DNA of 64,000 nt from Nocardia altamirensis NBRC 108246 (GTDB taxonomy: Bacteria > Actinomycetota > Actinomycetes > Mycobacteriales > Mycobacteriaceae): assembly GCF_001612685.1 (NCBI RefSeq), contig NZ_BDAY01000038.1:1-64000 (forward strand), read 5' to 3'. Under the pieces are notes generated by a model. The model searched no databases and was not told the origin of the DNA. It saw nothing but the letters and a program-made list of their open reading frames with translations. Below, piece by piece: positions 32,598-42,017 of this stretch (within the stretch, counting starts at the first letter, position 1; each line of letters opens with the position of its first letter). Both the position numbers and the translations under genes were made by a program.

Positions 32598-32981
32598 CGA
32601 ACTCCTCCAGATAGTGCCCGCCCGGCGTGCTCCGCCGGATGCCGCCCGCGCAGCGGACAGCGGTCGCCGATCCCGATGGATCGCGCTGAAACAAACATAC
32701 AGAGATGTATGTAAGTACGCAAGGCTGTAGTCGGTACTCACGGTCCCAGCTATCGAATAGCCAGCCAGTAACGCCTTCTCCGATACATACCGCCGGATGT
32801 GTATGTTTCACCAGCTCAGGTCGACAAATCGCCGGTCACGCCCGCGCCGGGCGCATTGCTGTGACGTGACTCACCGCGGCGGCGGACGTAACAGCCGCGT
32901 AATGGTTCGGAAATTCCCCGTCCACAACCGTGTACGACGGTCGAACGGTTGCTTTTGTCTGTGCGGGGATGAGGAGTAAAT
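32598..32981. promoter_or_regulatory. Divergent regulatory region of the acyl-CoA operon and the NCS1 transporter
   Basis: The 384-bp space between two divergent starts has no gene. It holds one perfect TetR-type operator (32695-32712) and a looser pair of half-sites further right (ACATAC 32785-32790 and GTATGT 32801-32806, 10 bp apart). The two sites are about 90 bp apart, so one may serve each promoter. Confidence 0.6.
32695..32712. promoter_or_regulatory. Operator ACATACA-N4-TGTATGT (operon site)
   Basis: A perfect dyad of 7-bp arms around GAGA. The same arms occur 18 bp upstream of the TetR gene at 34.7-35.4 kb, which names the likely binding protein. It lies 98 bp before the thiolase start. 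Confidence 0.85.
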
Positions 32982-34634
32982 GTGGTCGAGCTCGATACCC
33001 GGTCGCTCAATACCGACGGGATAGCCGCGGCCAAGGAAACGCTGGAGGACTACACGCTGCGTTTCGCGCCACGGAGCTACCGGAAATGGAGCCCGGCCGT
33101 TGTCGGCATCTCGGCCCTCGGCGGCATCGCCTACCTGGCCGACTTCGCCATCGGCGCGAACATCGGCATTGCGCACGGCACCGGAAACGCGTTGCTCGGC
33201 ATTGGTTTCTTCGCGATCGTTGTCATGCTGACCGGATTTCCGCTCGCCTATTATGCGGCGCGATACAACCTCGACCTCGACTTGATCACGCGCGGTAGCG
33301 GATTCGGCTATTACGGCTCGGTCATCACCAATGTGGTGTTCGCTTCGTTCACCTTCATTTTCTTCGCGCTGGAAGGGTCGATCATGGCCCAGGGGCTGGA
33401 ATTGGGGTTGGGCGTTCCGCTGTGGCTCGGCTATCTCGCCTCGACGCTGATCATTTTCCCGCTGGTCATCTACGGGATGAACACCCTGGCCAAGCTGCAG
33501 GTGTGGACGACGCCGCTGTGGCTGCTACTGATGGTGCTTCCGTTCGGCTTCCTGCTGGTGCGCCACCCCGATTCGGTGTCCGCGTTCTTCGCCTACGGTG
33601 GCGAAAACGGTTCGGGCGTCAGCATTTCCGGCACGCTGCTGGCGGCAGGCGTGTGTTTGTCGCTGATCGCGCAGATTGCCGAGCAGATCGACTACCTGCG
33701 CTTCATGCCGCCGCGCACGCCGGAGAACGCACGCAAGTGGTGGACCTGGATGCTGCTTGCCGGACCGGGCTGGGTGGTCTTCGGCGCGCTCAAGCAGGTG
33801 GTCGGGCTGTTCCTCGCGGTGTATCTGATTGCGAATGTGCCTGCCGCACAGGGCATCGCGAACCAGCCGGTGCACCAGTTCCTGGAAATCTACCGCGACA
33901 TGGTGCCAGGGTGGCTCGCCATGACGCTCGCCGTGGTGCTCGTCGTCATCAGCCAGATCAAAATCAATGTCACCAACGCGTATTCGGGGTCGCTGGCCTG
34001 GACGAACTCCTACACCAGGGTCACCAAGACCTACCCTGGCCGGCTGATCTTCCTGGCCGTGAACCTGGTGATCGCGCTGATCCTGATGGAAGCCAACATG
34101 TTCGACTTCCTCAACAACATTCTGGGCTTCTACGCCAACTGCGGCATCGCCTGGATCGTCACCGTCGCAACGGATATCGCGGTCAACAAGTACCTGCTGA
34201 AGATCTCGCCCAAGCAGCCGGAGTTCCGTCGCGGCATGCTCTACGACGTCAACCCGGTCGGCCTGGTCGGCTTCGGGCTCTCGGCGGTGTTGTCGATCAT
34301 GACGTTCTTCGGGATCTTCGGCGACCTGTTGAAGCCCTACTCCCCGATCGTCGCCGTTGTCGTCGCGTTCGTCGCCACGCCGCTCACCGCCATCGCCACC
34401 AAGGGCAAGTACTACCTGCGGCGCACCGACGACGGCATCGACATGCCGATGCTCGACGAGCACGGCAACCCGTCAGGGGAAACCTTGACCTGCCACGTCA
34501 CCGGCCTGGAGTTCGAACGCCCTGACATGATCGCCTCCGCTGTCCCCGGACCCGAGGGCGAGATCCAATACATCAGCTCGCTGGCACTGTCCACAGACAA
34601 GGCAGGCGATCACCTGCTCCCGCAACAGCACTGA
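32982..34634 (+). CDS. NCS1-family nucleobase/cation symporter
   Basis: This 550-residue permease has about 12 transmembrane helices and the N-terminal pattern of the purine-cytosine permease family (LRFAPRSYRKWSPAVVG before helix 1, GFPLAYYAARYNLDLDLITRGSGFGYYGS around helices 2-3). Family members import cytosine, purines, allantoin, hydantoins or thiamine with Na+ or H+. The C-terminal tail of about 80 residues is long, polar and acidic. The start is GTG 32982, with GAGGAG 6 bases upstream; the ATG two bases before it is out of frame. It is divergent from the acyl-CoA operon and shares its control region, so the substrate may be linked to that pathway. Confidence 0.85.
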   Translation: MVELDTRSLNTDGIAAAKETLEDYTLRFAPRSYRKWSPAVVGISALGGIAYLADFAIGANIGIAHGTGNALLGIGFFAIVVMLTGFPLAYYAARYNLDLDLITRGSGFGYYGSVITNVVFASFTFIFFALEGSIMAQGLELGLGVPLWLGYLASTLIIFPLVIYGMNTLAKLQVWTTPLWLLLMVLPFGFLLVRHPDSVSAFFAYGGENGSGVSISGTLLAAGVCLSLIAQIAEQIDYLRFMPPRTPENARKWWTWMLLAGPGWVVFGALKQVVGLFLAVYLIANVPAAQGIANQPVHQFLEIYRDMVPGWLAMTLAVVLVVISQIKINVTNAYSGSLAWTNSYTRVTKTYPGRLIFLAVNLVIALILMEANMFDFLNNILGFYANCGIAWIVTVATDIAVNKYLLKISPKQPEFRRGMLYDVNPVGLVGFGLSAVLSIMTFFGIFGDLLKPYSPIVAVVVAFVATPLTAIATKGKYYLRRTDDGIDMPMLDEHGNPSGETLTCHVTGLEFERPDMIASAVPGPEGEIQYISSLALSTDKAGDHLLPQQH

Positions 34635-34643
34635 CCGCCCTGT

Positions 34644-34672
34644 CGTGCGGGACGCAGCCGGTGTCCCGCACG
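34644..34672. terminator. Hairpin between NCS1 and TetR genes
   Basis: CGTGCGGGAC pairs with GTCCCGCACG around a 9-nt loop, 10 bp after the transporter stop and before the convergent TetR stop. Confidence 0.7.
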
Positions 34673-34717
34673 GCGGCGACGACAAGGCAAGCCGGTACGG
34701 CAATTGCCGCTACGAGA

Positions 34718-35362
34718 TCACTCGGCCGCGCGTACGTCGGCAAGTGCCGCGGCGGCGATGTCGTGCAGGTGCGCGGTCGCGCGACGCCAACGGCGTTGGG
34801 CGCGTTCGTTATCCGGGTCGACGAAGTTGGAGATCAGGATGCCGCGCAGCGCGTCCATCGCGGTGTAGATGAAGTCGCGGGCCTCCTTGCGGCGGATCTC
34901 GTCCGGCACGAACCGGGCGACGGCCATCAGGACGGCGTTGTTGACGAACGGCTCGACCTTCTCCATCGCGGCGGCGAGCACCGGATCGGTCCGCCCCGCC
35001 ACCCACAGCTCGACGGTCGCGATGAACAGCGGCCCCTGGTGCAGCTCCCACAGGAATTCCAGTGCGGCGCCGACCGGATCGTCACCGCGCTCGACCTTGG
35101 CCATCTCCCGCATCGCGGTCTCGGCGCGCAGTTGTGCGAGGTGACTGATCGCGGCGACCACCAGGTCGGTCTTGGAGCCGAAGTGGTGCACCTGCGCGCC
35201 GCGGGTGACGCCTGCGCGTTCGGCGACCCGCGGCGTCGTCGTCCCCGCGTATCCGTACTCGACCAGGCAGTCGATGGTCGCGTCGAGCAGCCGCGTGCGC
35301 ATCTCGGTGCTGCGTTGCTCCTGGGTACGCCGCTGCGGCTTCGCGATGTCGATCCTGGCCAT
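34718..35362 (-). CDS. TetR-family regulator of the acyl-CoA operon
   Basis: This 214-residue repressor has the HTH at about residues 21-66 (LLDATIDCLVEYGYAGTTTPRVAERAGVTRGAQVHHFGSK in helices 1-4). The recognition part RGAQVHHF is typical of the actinobacterial group that senses acyl-CoA or steroid intermediates. The C-terminal domain contains the ELWVAGRTDP helix pattern. Its own promoter carries ACATACA-N4-TGTATGT, the same site found before the thiolase operon at 32.7 kb, so it should repress both and be released by a CoA ester or related ligand. The ligand itself is not known. Confidence 0.88.
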   Translation of the reverse strand: MARIDIAKPQRRTQEQRSTEMRTRLLDATIDCLVEYGYAGTTTPRVAERAGVTRGAQVHHFGSKTDLVVAAISHLAQLRAETAMREMAKVERGDDPVGAALEFLWELHQGPLFIATVELWVAGRTDPVLAAAMEKVEPFVNNAVLMAVARFVPDEIRRKEARDFIYTAMDALRGILISNFVDPDNERAQRRWRRATAHLHDIAAAALADVRAAE

Positions 35363-35379
35363 CAGGTGATTCTACACTT

Positions 35380-35397
35380 ACATACAGCTCTGTATGT
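35380..35397. promoter_or_regulatory. Operator ACATACA-N4-TGTATGT (TetR autoregulation)
   Basis: A perfect dyad with 7-bp arms around GCTC, 18 bp upstream of the TetR start. It also lies 22 bp past the end of the MFS gene on the same strand. Confidence 0.85.
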
Positions 35398-35418
35398 TCA
35401 CAGTGCCACCGCGGGGGT

Positions 35419-36651
35419 TCACAGTGTCGCCGCGGCGCTGCGTGCGTCGCGCCGCGCGGCCCCGACGGTACCGAGGAACAGCAGCACACCGACAACAGCG
35501 AGCCCGGCACCGACCAGCGCAGGCGCGGTGTAGCCGAAACCTGCCGCGATGACCGCGCCGCCGAGCCAGGCGCCCGCGGCATTGGCGATGTTCAGCGCGG
35601 CGTGATTCAACGCGGCGGCCAGAGTCTGCGCCTCGTGCGCCACATCCATCAACCGGGTCTGCAGGCCGGGCGCCAGCGCCGCGCCCGTCGCGCCGACGAG
35701 GAAGGCGCCTGCGGCCGCGGCGTACGGATTGTGCGCCGCGACAACGAAACCGGCGAGGATGACGGCCATGCCGATCATCGAGAGAAAGATCGCGCGATCG
35801 ACACCGCGATCGGCAAGCACGCCGCCGACGATGTTGCCGACCACCATGCCGACGCCGAACAGCATCAGCACCAACGGAACCGACCCGGCGGACATCCCCG
35901 CGACGGAGGTGAGCGTGGTGGAAATGTAGGTGTACACGGCGAACATGCCGCCGAAGCCGATCGCACCGACCAGCAGGGTCAGCAGCACCTGCGGCCGCCG
36001 CAGCGCGCCGAGCTCGGTCATCGGGTTGGTCATCCTGATGCCGGTCAGCTCCGGCACGAAGTAGAGCAGCGCGGCCACCGTCGCCAGCCCGATCACCGTG
36101 ACCACCACGTACGCGTCGCGCCAGCCGAGATGCTGGCCGAGCCAGGTGGCGGCGGGAACGCCGACAACATTGGCGGCGCTCAACCCCAGCATAACTGCGG
36201 CAACCGCTTTGGCACGCTGCCCCACCGGCGCAAGCGTGGCGGCGGCCAGGGAGGCGACGCCGAAATAGGCACCGTGCGGCAACCCAGTGACGAACCGCGC
36301 GAGCACCAGAGTCTCGAAGGTGGGAGCGACCACCGTCGCCACATTGCCGAGCGTGAATGCGGCCATCAACGCGATGAGCAACTTCTTGCGGGAGACCCGC
36401 GCGCACACGGCGGCGATCACCGGCGCGCCGATGACAACACCGAGGGCGTACGCGGACACCGCATGCCCCGCGGTCGGCTCGGAGACCCGCATGGCGTGCG
36501 CGATATTGGGCAGCAAACCCATGGTGACGAATTCTGTTGTGCCGATACCGAACCCGCCGAGCGCCAGCGCGAGCATGGCCGGGACATGCCACGTCGACCG
36601 CTGAGCCTCGGGGGGCAGTGCGGGAGCCTGGGCGACAAGGTCGATGGTCAC
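35419..36651 (-). CDS. DHA1-family MFS transporter (AraJ/Cmx type)
   Basis: This 410-residue protein has 12 predicted transmembrane helices, the start pattern LALGGFGIGTTEFVTMGLLP in helix 1 that marks the AraJ/chloramphenicol-exporter branch, and motif A as CARVSRKKLLIALM. It should be an efflux permease for sugars, drugs or metabolites. The GTG start at 36651 has no clear ribosome site. It lies upstream of the TetR gene, but the TetR operator lies between them, so they are probably separate units. Confidence 0.85.
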   Translation of the reverse strand: MTIDLVAQAPALPPEAQRSTWHVPAMLALALGGFGIGTTEFVTMGLLPNIAHAMRVSEPTAGHAVSAYALGVVIGAPVIAAVCARVSRKKLLIALMAAFTLGNVATVVAPTFETLVLARFVTGLPHGAYFGVASLAAATLAPVGQRAKAVAAVMLGLSAANVVGVPAATWLGQHLGWRDAYVVVTVIGLATVAALLYFVPELTGIRMTNPMTELGALRRPQVLLTLLVGAIGFGGMFAVYTYISTTLTSVAGMSAGSVPLVLMLFGVGMVVGNIVGGVLADRGVDRAIFLSMIGMAVILAGFVVAAHNPYAAAAGAFLVGATGAALAPGLQTRLMDVAHEAQTLAAALNHAALNIANAAGAWLGGAVIAAGFGYTAPALVGAGLAVVGVLLFLGTVGAARRDARSAAATL

Positions 36652-36789
36652 GTGTCAATGAAACGCGCGAATCCCCACTTTCGCTTCCCCAGTAAACGTG
36701 AGTTAAGACACGCTACCGGCGAGGGTCCGCGCAGGTCAGAAACCCAATTGCCGCAATTAGGACGAACTCGTCGCGCGAGCCGGTTCGCG

Positions 36790-37773
36790 TTAACGCCGTT
36801 CGAAGGTGCGGCGGTACTCCGCGGGCGTGACGCCGACCACCGCGGCGAAGTGTCGGCGCAGGTTCGTCGCCGTGCCGAGCCCGCACAGCCTGCTGATCCG
36901 TTCGATGCCGAAATCGGTGGACTCCAGCAGCGATTGGGCGTGTGCGAGGCGACGACTCAGCAACCACTGCTTCGGCGTCTGCCCGATCGACTGGTGCAGG
37001 CGCCGGTGAAAAGTGCGCGGGCTCATGTTGGCGCGGGCGGCGAGCAGATCGACAGTGAGCGGCTGGTCGAGGTTGGCGGTGGCCCAGGCCAGCACCGGCC
37101 CGAGGTCGGTCTCGGCCTTGGCCTCGGCGGACAGATCGACGAACTGGGCCTGCCCGCCGGTCCGATGCGGCGGTGTCACCAGCCGCCTGGCCAGCCGGTT
37201 GGCGACGGCGGCGCCGAAGTCACTGCGGACCAGGTGCAGCGAAAGATCAATGGCCGTGGTCATTCCGGCGCTGGTGAGGATGTCACCGTCGTCGACGTAG
37301 AGCGCCGACCGGTCGACCTCGACGGCGGGATAGCGGCGGGCCAGGATCGCCGCGTGCTCCCAGTACGTGGCGACCTTGCGGCCGTTCAAGAGCTGTGCCG
37401 CCGCCAGCGCGAAGGCGCCGTTGCAGAGCGCGACCATCCGTGCGCCGTGACCGTGTGCGTCGACCAGCGCGTCCAGCAGTTCCTGCGGCACCGGCCGGTC
37501 GCCGGTGACGCAGTCGTAGGCGATCGATGGCACGAAAACGGTGTCGGCGGAGCGGAGTTCGTCCGGTCCGTAGTCGGCTCGCAGATACACCCCGCCGCCG
37601 ACGGCCGATTCCGCCGCGTCCGGCTGGGTCGAGCACACCCGTAACTCGTACCAAGGGTCTGCGAGATTGGGGTAGGGCGTACCGAAGATCGCGGCGATCA
37701 CCCCGAGCTCATAGATATCCCACGGATGCAGCGCCCCTGGCGTGACGGCGATCGCGACGACATGACCGGTCAT
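36790..37773 (-). CDS. GlxA-type AraC-family regulator with DJ-1/PfpI domain
   Basis: This 327-residue protein has an N-terminal class I glutamine amidotransferase-like domain (VVAIAVTPG, then VALCNGAFALAAAQLLNGRKVATYW; the nucleophile-elbow Cys is present in LCNGAF) and a C-terminal double HTH of AraC type (LAARANMSPRTFHRRLHQSIGQTPKQWLL and ERISRLCGLGTATNLRRHFAAVVGVTPAEYRRTF). Regulators of this type often activate genes for small-molecule or stress responses. The nearest target is not obvious; the imine-reductase-like gene is divergent 130 bp away and is a reasonable candidate. Confidence 0.88.
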   Translation of the reverse strand: MTGHVVAIAVTPGALHPWDIYELGVIAAIFGTPYPNLADPWYELRVCSTQPDAAESAVGGGVYLRADYGPDELRSADTVFVPSIAYDCVTGDRPVPQELLDALVDAHGHGARMVALCNGAFALAAAQLLNGRKVATYWEHAAILARRYPAVEVDRSALYVDDGDILTSAGMTTAIDLSLHLVRSDFGAAVANRLARRLVTPPHRTGGQAQFVDLSAEAKAETDLGPVLAWATANLDQPLTVDLLAARANMSPRTFHRRLHQSIGQTPKQWLLSRRLAHAQSLLESTDFGIERISRLCGLGTATNLRRHFAAVVGVTPAEYRRTFERR

Positions 37774-37902
37774 GGCCGCCAGCGTATGGCAGAAAGCGTT
37801 CGGTCGAGGTCAGTCCTGCCACTCACACCTGGGAAGCTCGAACCAGAAAACTGATCTCCGGGCGCCCTGTTCACTCGCACGAACGACACCACGGAGGAAT
37901 CA

Positions 37903-38790
37903 ATGACCAGCGACCGCACACCGGTGACCGTGCTCGGCCTCGGGCGCATGGGCGCGACGATCGCGGAGGTCCTGCTGCGCAACGGCCACTCGGTCACGGT
38001 GTGGAACCGCTCGCCGGGCCGCGCACCGCAGCTCGACACGCTCGGCGCCGTCCGCGCCGACACCCTCGGCGAGGCGCTGCGGGCCGGCGCGCTGACCATC
38101 GTCTCGGTGCACAACACGGAGATGGTGGCCGAGCTGCTGCACGCGGTCCCGGACGACCTGGCCGACCGCACCGTGCTGAATCTCTCGACCGGCCGCCCCG
38201 AGGACGCCCGCGAGCTGGCGGATTGGACGACCAAGCGGCACGGCCGTTTTCTGGATGGCTCGATCCTCGGCATGCCGGAGACGCTCGGCACGCCCGCGAC
38301 GACAATCGTCTACAGCGGCTCCCCCGAGGCCGAGGCCGAACATCACGCGACGATCGCCGAACTGGGCACCGCGAAGCACCTCGGCGCGGACACCGGACTG
38401 GCCGCCGCGCACGATCTGGCGGTGCTGGCAGGCATGTACGGCCTGTTCGGCGGCTTCTTCCAGGCGATGGCGATGATGCGCCGCGAGCAGGCGAGCGCAA
38501 CGGAATTCACCCGCGAACTGCTGGTGCCGTGGCTGCGCTCGCTGCTCGACACCCTGCCCGCGCTCGCCACCCAGATCGACAAGGACGAGTTCCCGCCGAC
38601 CATGGCCAGCGTCGAGGAGCATCAGATGATAGTGCGGATGATTCTCGACGCGAACCGCGCGCAGGACCTGCCGACCGACCTGCTCGATCCGGTGCTTGCC
38701 TTGCTCGACGCGGGGGTAGCGCGTGGCAACGGAACGGAGAGCCTGACCCGCGCCGTCTCGGTCCTGCTCGACCACCCGGTGCACGCCTGA
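37903..38790 (+). CDS. NAD(P)-dependent imine-reductase-like oxidoreductase
   Basis: This 295-residue protein has an N-terminal Rossmann domain with the GLGRMG motif and an NRSPGR sequence that fits NADP(H) binding, a central helical linker, and a C-terminal all-helical dimerisation domain (HDLAVLAGMYGLFGGFFQAMAM). This is the plan of imine reductases and 6-phosphogluconate/3-hydroxyisobutyrate dehydrogenases. The position of the hydroxyacid dehydrogenases' catalytic Lys is not Lys here, which favours the imine reductase group. GGAGG lies 6 bases before the ATG. Divergent to the GlxA-type regulator. Confidence 0.82.
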   Translation: MTSDRTPVTVLGLGRMGATIAEVLLRNGHSVTVWNRSPGRAPQLDTLGAVRADTLGEALRAGALTIVSVHNTEMVAELLHAVPDDLADRTVLNLSTGRPEDARELADWTTKRHGRFLDGSILGMPETLGTPATTIVYSGSPEAEAEHHATIAELGTAKHLGADTGLAAAHDLAVLAGMYGLFGGFFQAMAMMRREQASATEFTRELLVPWLRSLLDTLPALATQIDKDEFPPTMASVEEHQMIVRMILDANRAQDLPTDLLDPVLALLDAGVARGNGTESLTRAVSVLLDHPVHA

Positions 38791-38798
38791 AAACAGTC

Positions 38799-38833
38799 CG
38801 GGCACCCGTACCACCGTGTGGCGCGGGTGCCCG
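38799..38833. terminator. Bidirectional hairpin between convergent genes
   Basis: CGGGCACCCG pairs perfectly with CGGGTGCCCG around a 15-nt loop, 9 bp after the oxidoreductase stop and 54 bp before the icd stop. Confidence 0.8.
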
Positions 38834-38886
38834 TAAGGTTCACCCCCGGCGCCGGATTCGCGTCCAGCGCCGGGATATCTCTCAGC

Positions 38887-40104
38887 TCAACGCAGTGCGC
38901 GGGCCAAGTTCGCATCAAGAGCGCCGAGGAATTCCTCGGTGCTCAGGTAGCCCTGATCGCCGCCGACGAGCAGCGCGAGGTCCTTGGTCATCTGGCCGCC
39001 TTCGACGGTCTTGATGACGACGTCTTCCAGCGTCTGCGAGAAGCCGATGACCTCGGGGGTGTTGTCGAGCTTGCCGCGGTGCTCGAGCCCGCGCGTCCAG
39101 GCGAAGATCGACGCGATCGGGTTGGTCGAGGTCGGCTTGCCCTGCTGATGCTGACGGAAGTGCCTGGTCACGGTGCCGTGCGCGGCCTCGGCCTCACAGG
39201 TCCTGCCGTCCGGGGTCAGCAGCACCGACGTCATCAGGCCGAGCGAGCCGAAGCCCTGTGCGACGGTGTCGGACTGGACGTCGCCGTCGTAGTTCTTACA
39301 TGCCCAGACGTAGCCGCCCTCCCACTTCATGGAGGAGGCGACCATGTCGTCGATCAGGCGGTGCTCGTAGGTCAGGCCCGCCGCGTCGAACTGGGTCTTG
39401 AACTCGGCGTCGAAGATGTCCTGGAAGGTGTCCTTGAACATGCCGTCGTAGGCCTTGAGGATGGTGTTCTTCGTGGAGAGGTACACCGGGTAGTTCTGCT
39501 GCAGGCCGTAATTGAACGAGGCACGCGCGAAATCGATGATCGAGTCTTTGAAGTTGTACATGCCCATGACGACGCCGCCGTCTTCGGGCATCTTCACGAC
39601 CTCGTGCTGGATCGGCTCGCTGCCGTCCTCTGGCGTGAAGGTCACGGTGACCGTGCCCGCCTGATACACCTTGAAATCGGTGGCGCGGTACTGGTCGCCG
39701 AACGCGTGGCGGCCGATGATGATCGGCTTGGTCCAGCCGGGCACCAGGCGCGGAACGTTGGAGATGATGATCGGCGCACGGAAGATGGTGCCGCCGAGGA
39801 TGTTGCGGATGGTGCCGTTCGGCGACCGCCACATCTTCTTCAGGCCGAATTCCTTGACGCGATCCTCGTCCGGCGTGATGGTGGCGCACTTGACGCCGAC
39901 GCCGTGCCGCTTGATGGCCTCTGCGGCATCGATGGTGACCTGGTCGTCCGTCTTGTCTCGGTACTCGATACCCAGGTCGTAGTACTCGAGGTTCACATCG
40001 AGATACGGGTGGATCAGCTTGTCCTTGATGAACTGCCAGATGATCCGGGTCATCTCGTCGCCGTCGAGCTCGACGACGGTGCCTTCAACCTTGATCTTGG
40101 ACAT
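38887..40104 (-). CDS. icd: NADP-dependent isocitrate dehydrogenase (dimeric type)
   Basis: This 405-residue enzyme oxidises isocitrate to 2-oxoglutarate in the citric acid cycle. It is of the homodimeric type shared by eukaryotes and many actinobacteria, starting KIKVEGTVVELDGDEMTRIIW and containing the substrate motif SPNGTIRNILGGTIFR, the metal-binding region ENYDGDVQSDT-like CKNYDGDVQSD, and AEAAHGTVTRHFR that contacts NADP. ATG 40104 gives the canonical N-terminus; the frame extends to 40170 but AGGAGG upstream fits 40104. Mycobacteria have a similar icd1 plus a monomeric icd2; only this one is seen here. Confidence 0.95.
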   Translation of the reverse strand: MSKIKVEGTVVELDGDEMTRIIWQFIKDKLIHPYLDVNLEYYDLGIEYRDKTDDQVTIDAAEAIKRHGVGVKCATITPDEDRVKEFGLKKMWRSPNGTIRNILGGTIFRAPIIISNVPRLVPGWTKPIIIGRHAFGDQYRATDFKVYQAGTVTVTFTPEDGSEPIQHEVVKMPEDGGVVMGMYNFKDSIIDFARASFNYGLQQNYPVYLSTKNTILKAYDGMFKDTFQDIFDAEFKTQFDAAGLTYEHRLIDDMVASSMKWEGGYVWACKNYDGDVQSDTVAQGFGSLGLMTSVLLTPDGRTCEAEAAHGTVTRHFRQHQQGKPTSTNPIASIFAWTRGLEHRGKLDNTPEVIGFSQTLEDVVIKTVEGGQMTKDLALLVGGDQGYLSTEEFLGALDANLARALR

Positions 40105-40474
40105 GGATCTTCGCGTCCTCCTAGGATGGTGCCCTCGTTGCACGGCCAGGCTGTGCTTGACAGGCGGCATTCACTGGGCCTTCGTGGTGACGCAAGCTGC
40201 CGCCTCAGGCCTGACGCTCATGCCGCAATCACGCTTGTGAGCGGACCCCAGCTGTTCCAACAGACAACGTATATGCCCCGCGTTGTCCGCGAGACGTCTG
40301 GTGCAAACAAGACAAGCGTACTGCTGCCGCCCTCGGCGGTGTGCGGGCAGCCCCCCGAGTGAGAAACCCCACGAACTTACTGGCTGGTAGGTCAATCTGG
40401 CAATTCCGGCGGCTATCCGACAACGCCCCAGGTCCGCGCACCGCACAGCGGAACGCGGACCTGGGCGGCGCTAC
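40105..40474. other. Non-coding space between icd and a DHA2 pump
   Basis: The 370-bp region should contain the icd promoter and the pump's terminator (listed separately). A minus-strand frame runs through it but has poor composition and no start site worth listing. Confidence 0.5.
40427..40465 (-). terminator. Hairpin after the DHA2 pump gene
   Basis: CCCAGGTCCGCG pairs with CGCGGACCTGGG (12 bp, perfect), 10 bp past the pump's stop. Confidence 0.75.
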
Positions 40475-41971
40475 TCAGACTCCGACATGCACCGGGCGCG
40501 CACCGTCCTCGGCGCCCTCGATCAGGTTCGCAGGCCGGTCCTTGATCATCAGCGCGATCACCGGGATCGCGGCGAGGAAGAAGCCGGCACCGACATAGAA
40601 CGCCACGTCGTAACTGTGGATCGAGGCGCGCGCGATCAGGTTGTCCACGGTCGCGTTGTTCTCCGCGTAGGTCTTGGCGACCTGCACCGAGATCGTGGTC
40701 AGCAGTGCGGTGCCGACCGCGCCGCCGACCTGCTGCGCCGCGTTCAGCAGCGCACTGGCCACGCCCGAGTCCTCTTCTTCCACCTGATGCAGCGCGACGG
40801 TCTGCATGCCGACGAACAGCGGACCCATGCCGAGCGCGATCAGCACCTGCGCGGGCAGCACGCTCGACGCGTAGCTGTCCCCGAAGCCGAGCTGCGCCAG
40901 CCACACCAGACCGAGCACCCCGAGCACCGCACCGGCCACCATCAGCGGACGCGGGCCGAGCTTGGGCAGCAGCGCGCTGGTGATGCCCGCCGAGATCGCG
41001 ATGCCCGCCGGGAAGGGCAGGAACGCGAAGCCCGCCTTCAGCGAGGAGTAGCCGAGCGTGATCTGGAAGTAGTAGCTGAGGAACAGGAACATCGCGAACA
41101 TCGCGATCGGCACGAGCAGCGCGGCCAGGAACGCGCCGCCGCGGTTGATCTCACCCGGAATGTGCAGCGGCAGCAGCGGGTTCGCCGAGCGGCGTTCGAT
41201 CGCGACGAAAGCGATCAGCAGTGCGGTGCCCGCGACGAGCAGGCCGAGGGTGCTGCCCGCCAGCCAGCCGTCGTCGGCGGCGCGACTGAAGCCGTAGACG
41301 ATGGCGATCAAACCGAGTGTCACCGTCACCGCGCCGGGCGCGTCGTAGCCGCCCTTGCGCGGGGCGGGAACGTCCTTGACCACCCAGGCCAGCGCGCCGA
41401 CCAGGGCAAGCAGCGCGATCGGGGTGTTCACCAGCAGGCACCAGCGCCACGAGGCGTACTCGGTCAGCGCGCCGCCCGCGATCAGGCCGAGCGCGGCGCC
41501 GCCGGCGGAGATGCCGGCGAACACACCGAAGGCGGTGGCCCGCTCACCCGGCTCGGTGAAGGTCACCGACAGCAAGGACAGTGCGGCGGGCGCGAGCAAC
41601 GCCGCGAACGCGCCCTGCAGCGCGCGCCCGGCGAACATCTCCGCACCGTTCTGTGCGAGACCGGCCAATGCCGACGCGGCCGCGAAGCCGATCAGGCCGA
41701 TGATGAAAATCCGCCGTCGGCCGAGGTAGTCGGCGAGCCGGCCACCGAGCAGCAACAGGCCGCCGAAGATCAGCGTGTAGGCGGTCAGCATCCACTGTTT
41801 GTTGCCGTCGCTGATGCCGAGATCCTGCTGGGCGAACGGCAGCGAGATGGTCACGATGGTCGCGTCGAGGACCACCATGAGCTGGGCCAATGCGATCACC
41901 GCCAGGGCAAGCCAGCGGGCGGAACTGCCCCGCTTTGTCGGAACGTCTACCGCGGTCGCAGTGTCGGTCAC
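40475..41971 (-). CDS. DHA2-family MFS efflux transporter
   Basis: This 498-residue protein has 14 transmembrane helices, motif D1/A (GGRLADYLGRRR) and motif C (GLIAGGALTEYASWRW). It should export drugs or other amphiphiles. The GTG at 41971 is chosen for its GAGGAG at 6 bases; the frame extends to 42013. The gene is divergent from a TetR gene and the space between them has a clear operator, so the pump is very likely inducible by its substrates. This is a different subtype from the pump at 7.4 kb (different TetR, different operator). Confidence 0.88.
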   Translation of the reverse strand: MTDTATAVDVPTKRGSSARWLALAVIALAQLMVVLDATIVTISLPFAQQDLGISDGNKQWMLTAYTLIFGGLLLLGGRLADYLGRRRIFIIGLIGFAAASALAGLAQNGAEMFAGRALQGAFAALLAPAALSLLSVTFTEPGERATAFGVFAGISAGGAALGLIAGGALTEYASWRWCLLVNTPIALLALVGALAWVVKDVPAPRKGGYDAPGAVTVTLGLIAIVYGFSRAADDGWLAGSTLGLLVAGTALLIAFVAIERRSANPLLPLHIPGEINRGGAFLAALLVPIAMFAMFLFLSYYFQITLGYSSLKAGFAFLPFPAGIAISAGITSALLPKLGPRPLMVAGAVLGVLGLVWLAQLGFGDSYASSVLPAQVLIALGMGPLFVGMQTVALHQVEEEDSGVASALLNAAQQVGGAVGTALLTTISVQVAKTYAENNATVDNLIARASIHSYDVAFYVGAGFFLAAIPVIALMIKDRPANLIEGAEDGARPVHVGV

Positions 41972-42017
41972 TGTGGTCTCCTCGTCGCTCGAAGTGCTCG
42001 ACCATCCTGACATTTGG

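Noticed and set aside
35602..37644. 680-codon plus-strand frame across MFS and GlxA-type genes
   Set aside because: Antisense shadow of two recognised genes; Arg/His/Gly-rich and without domains.
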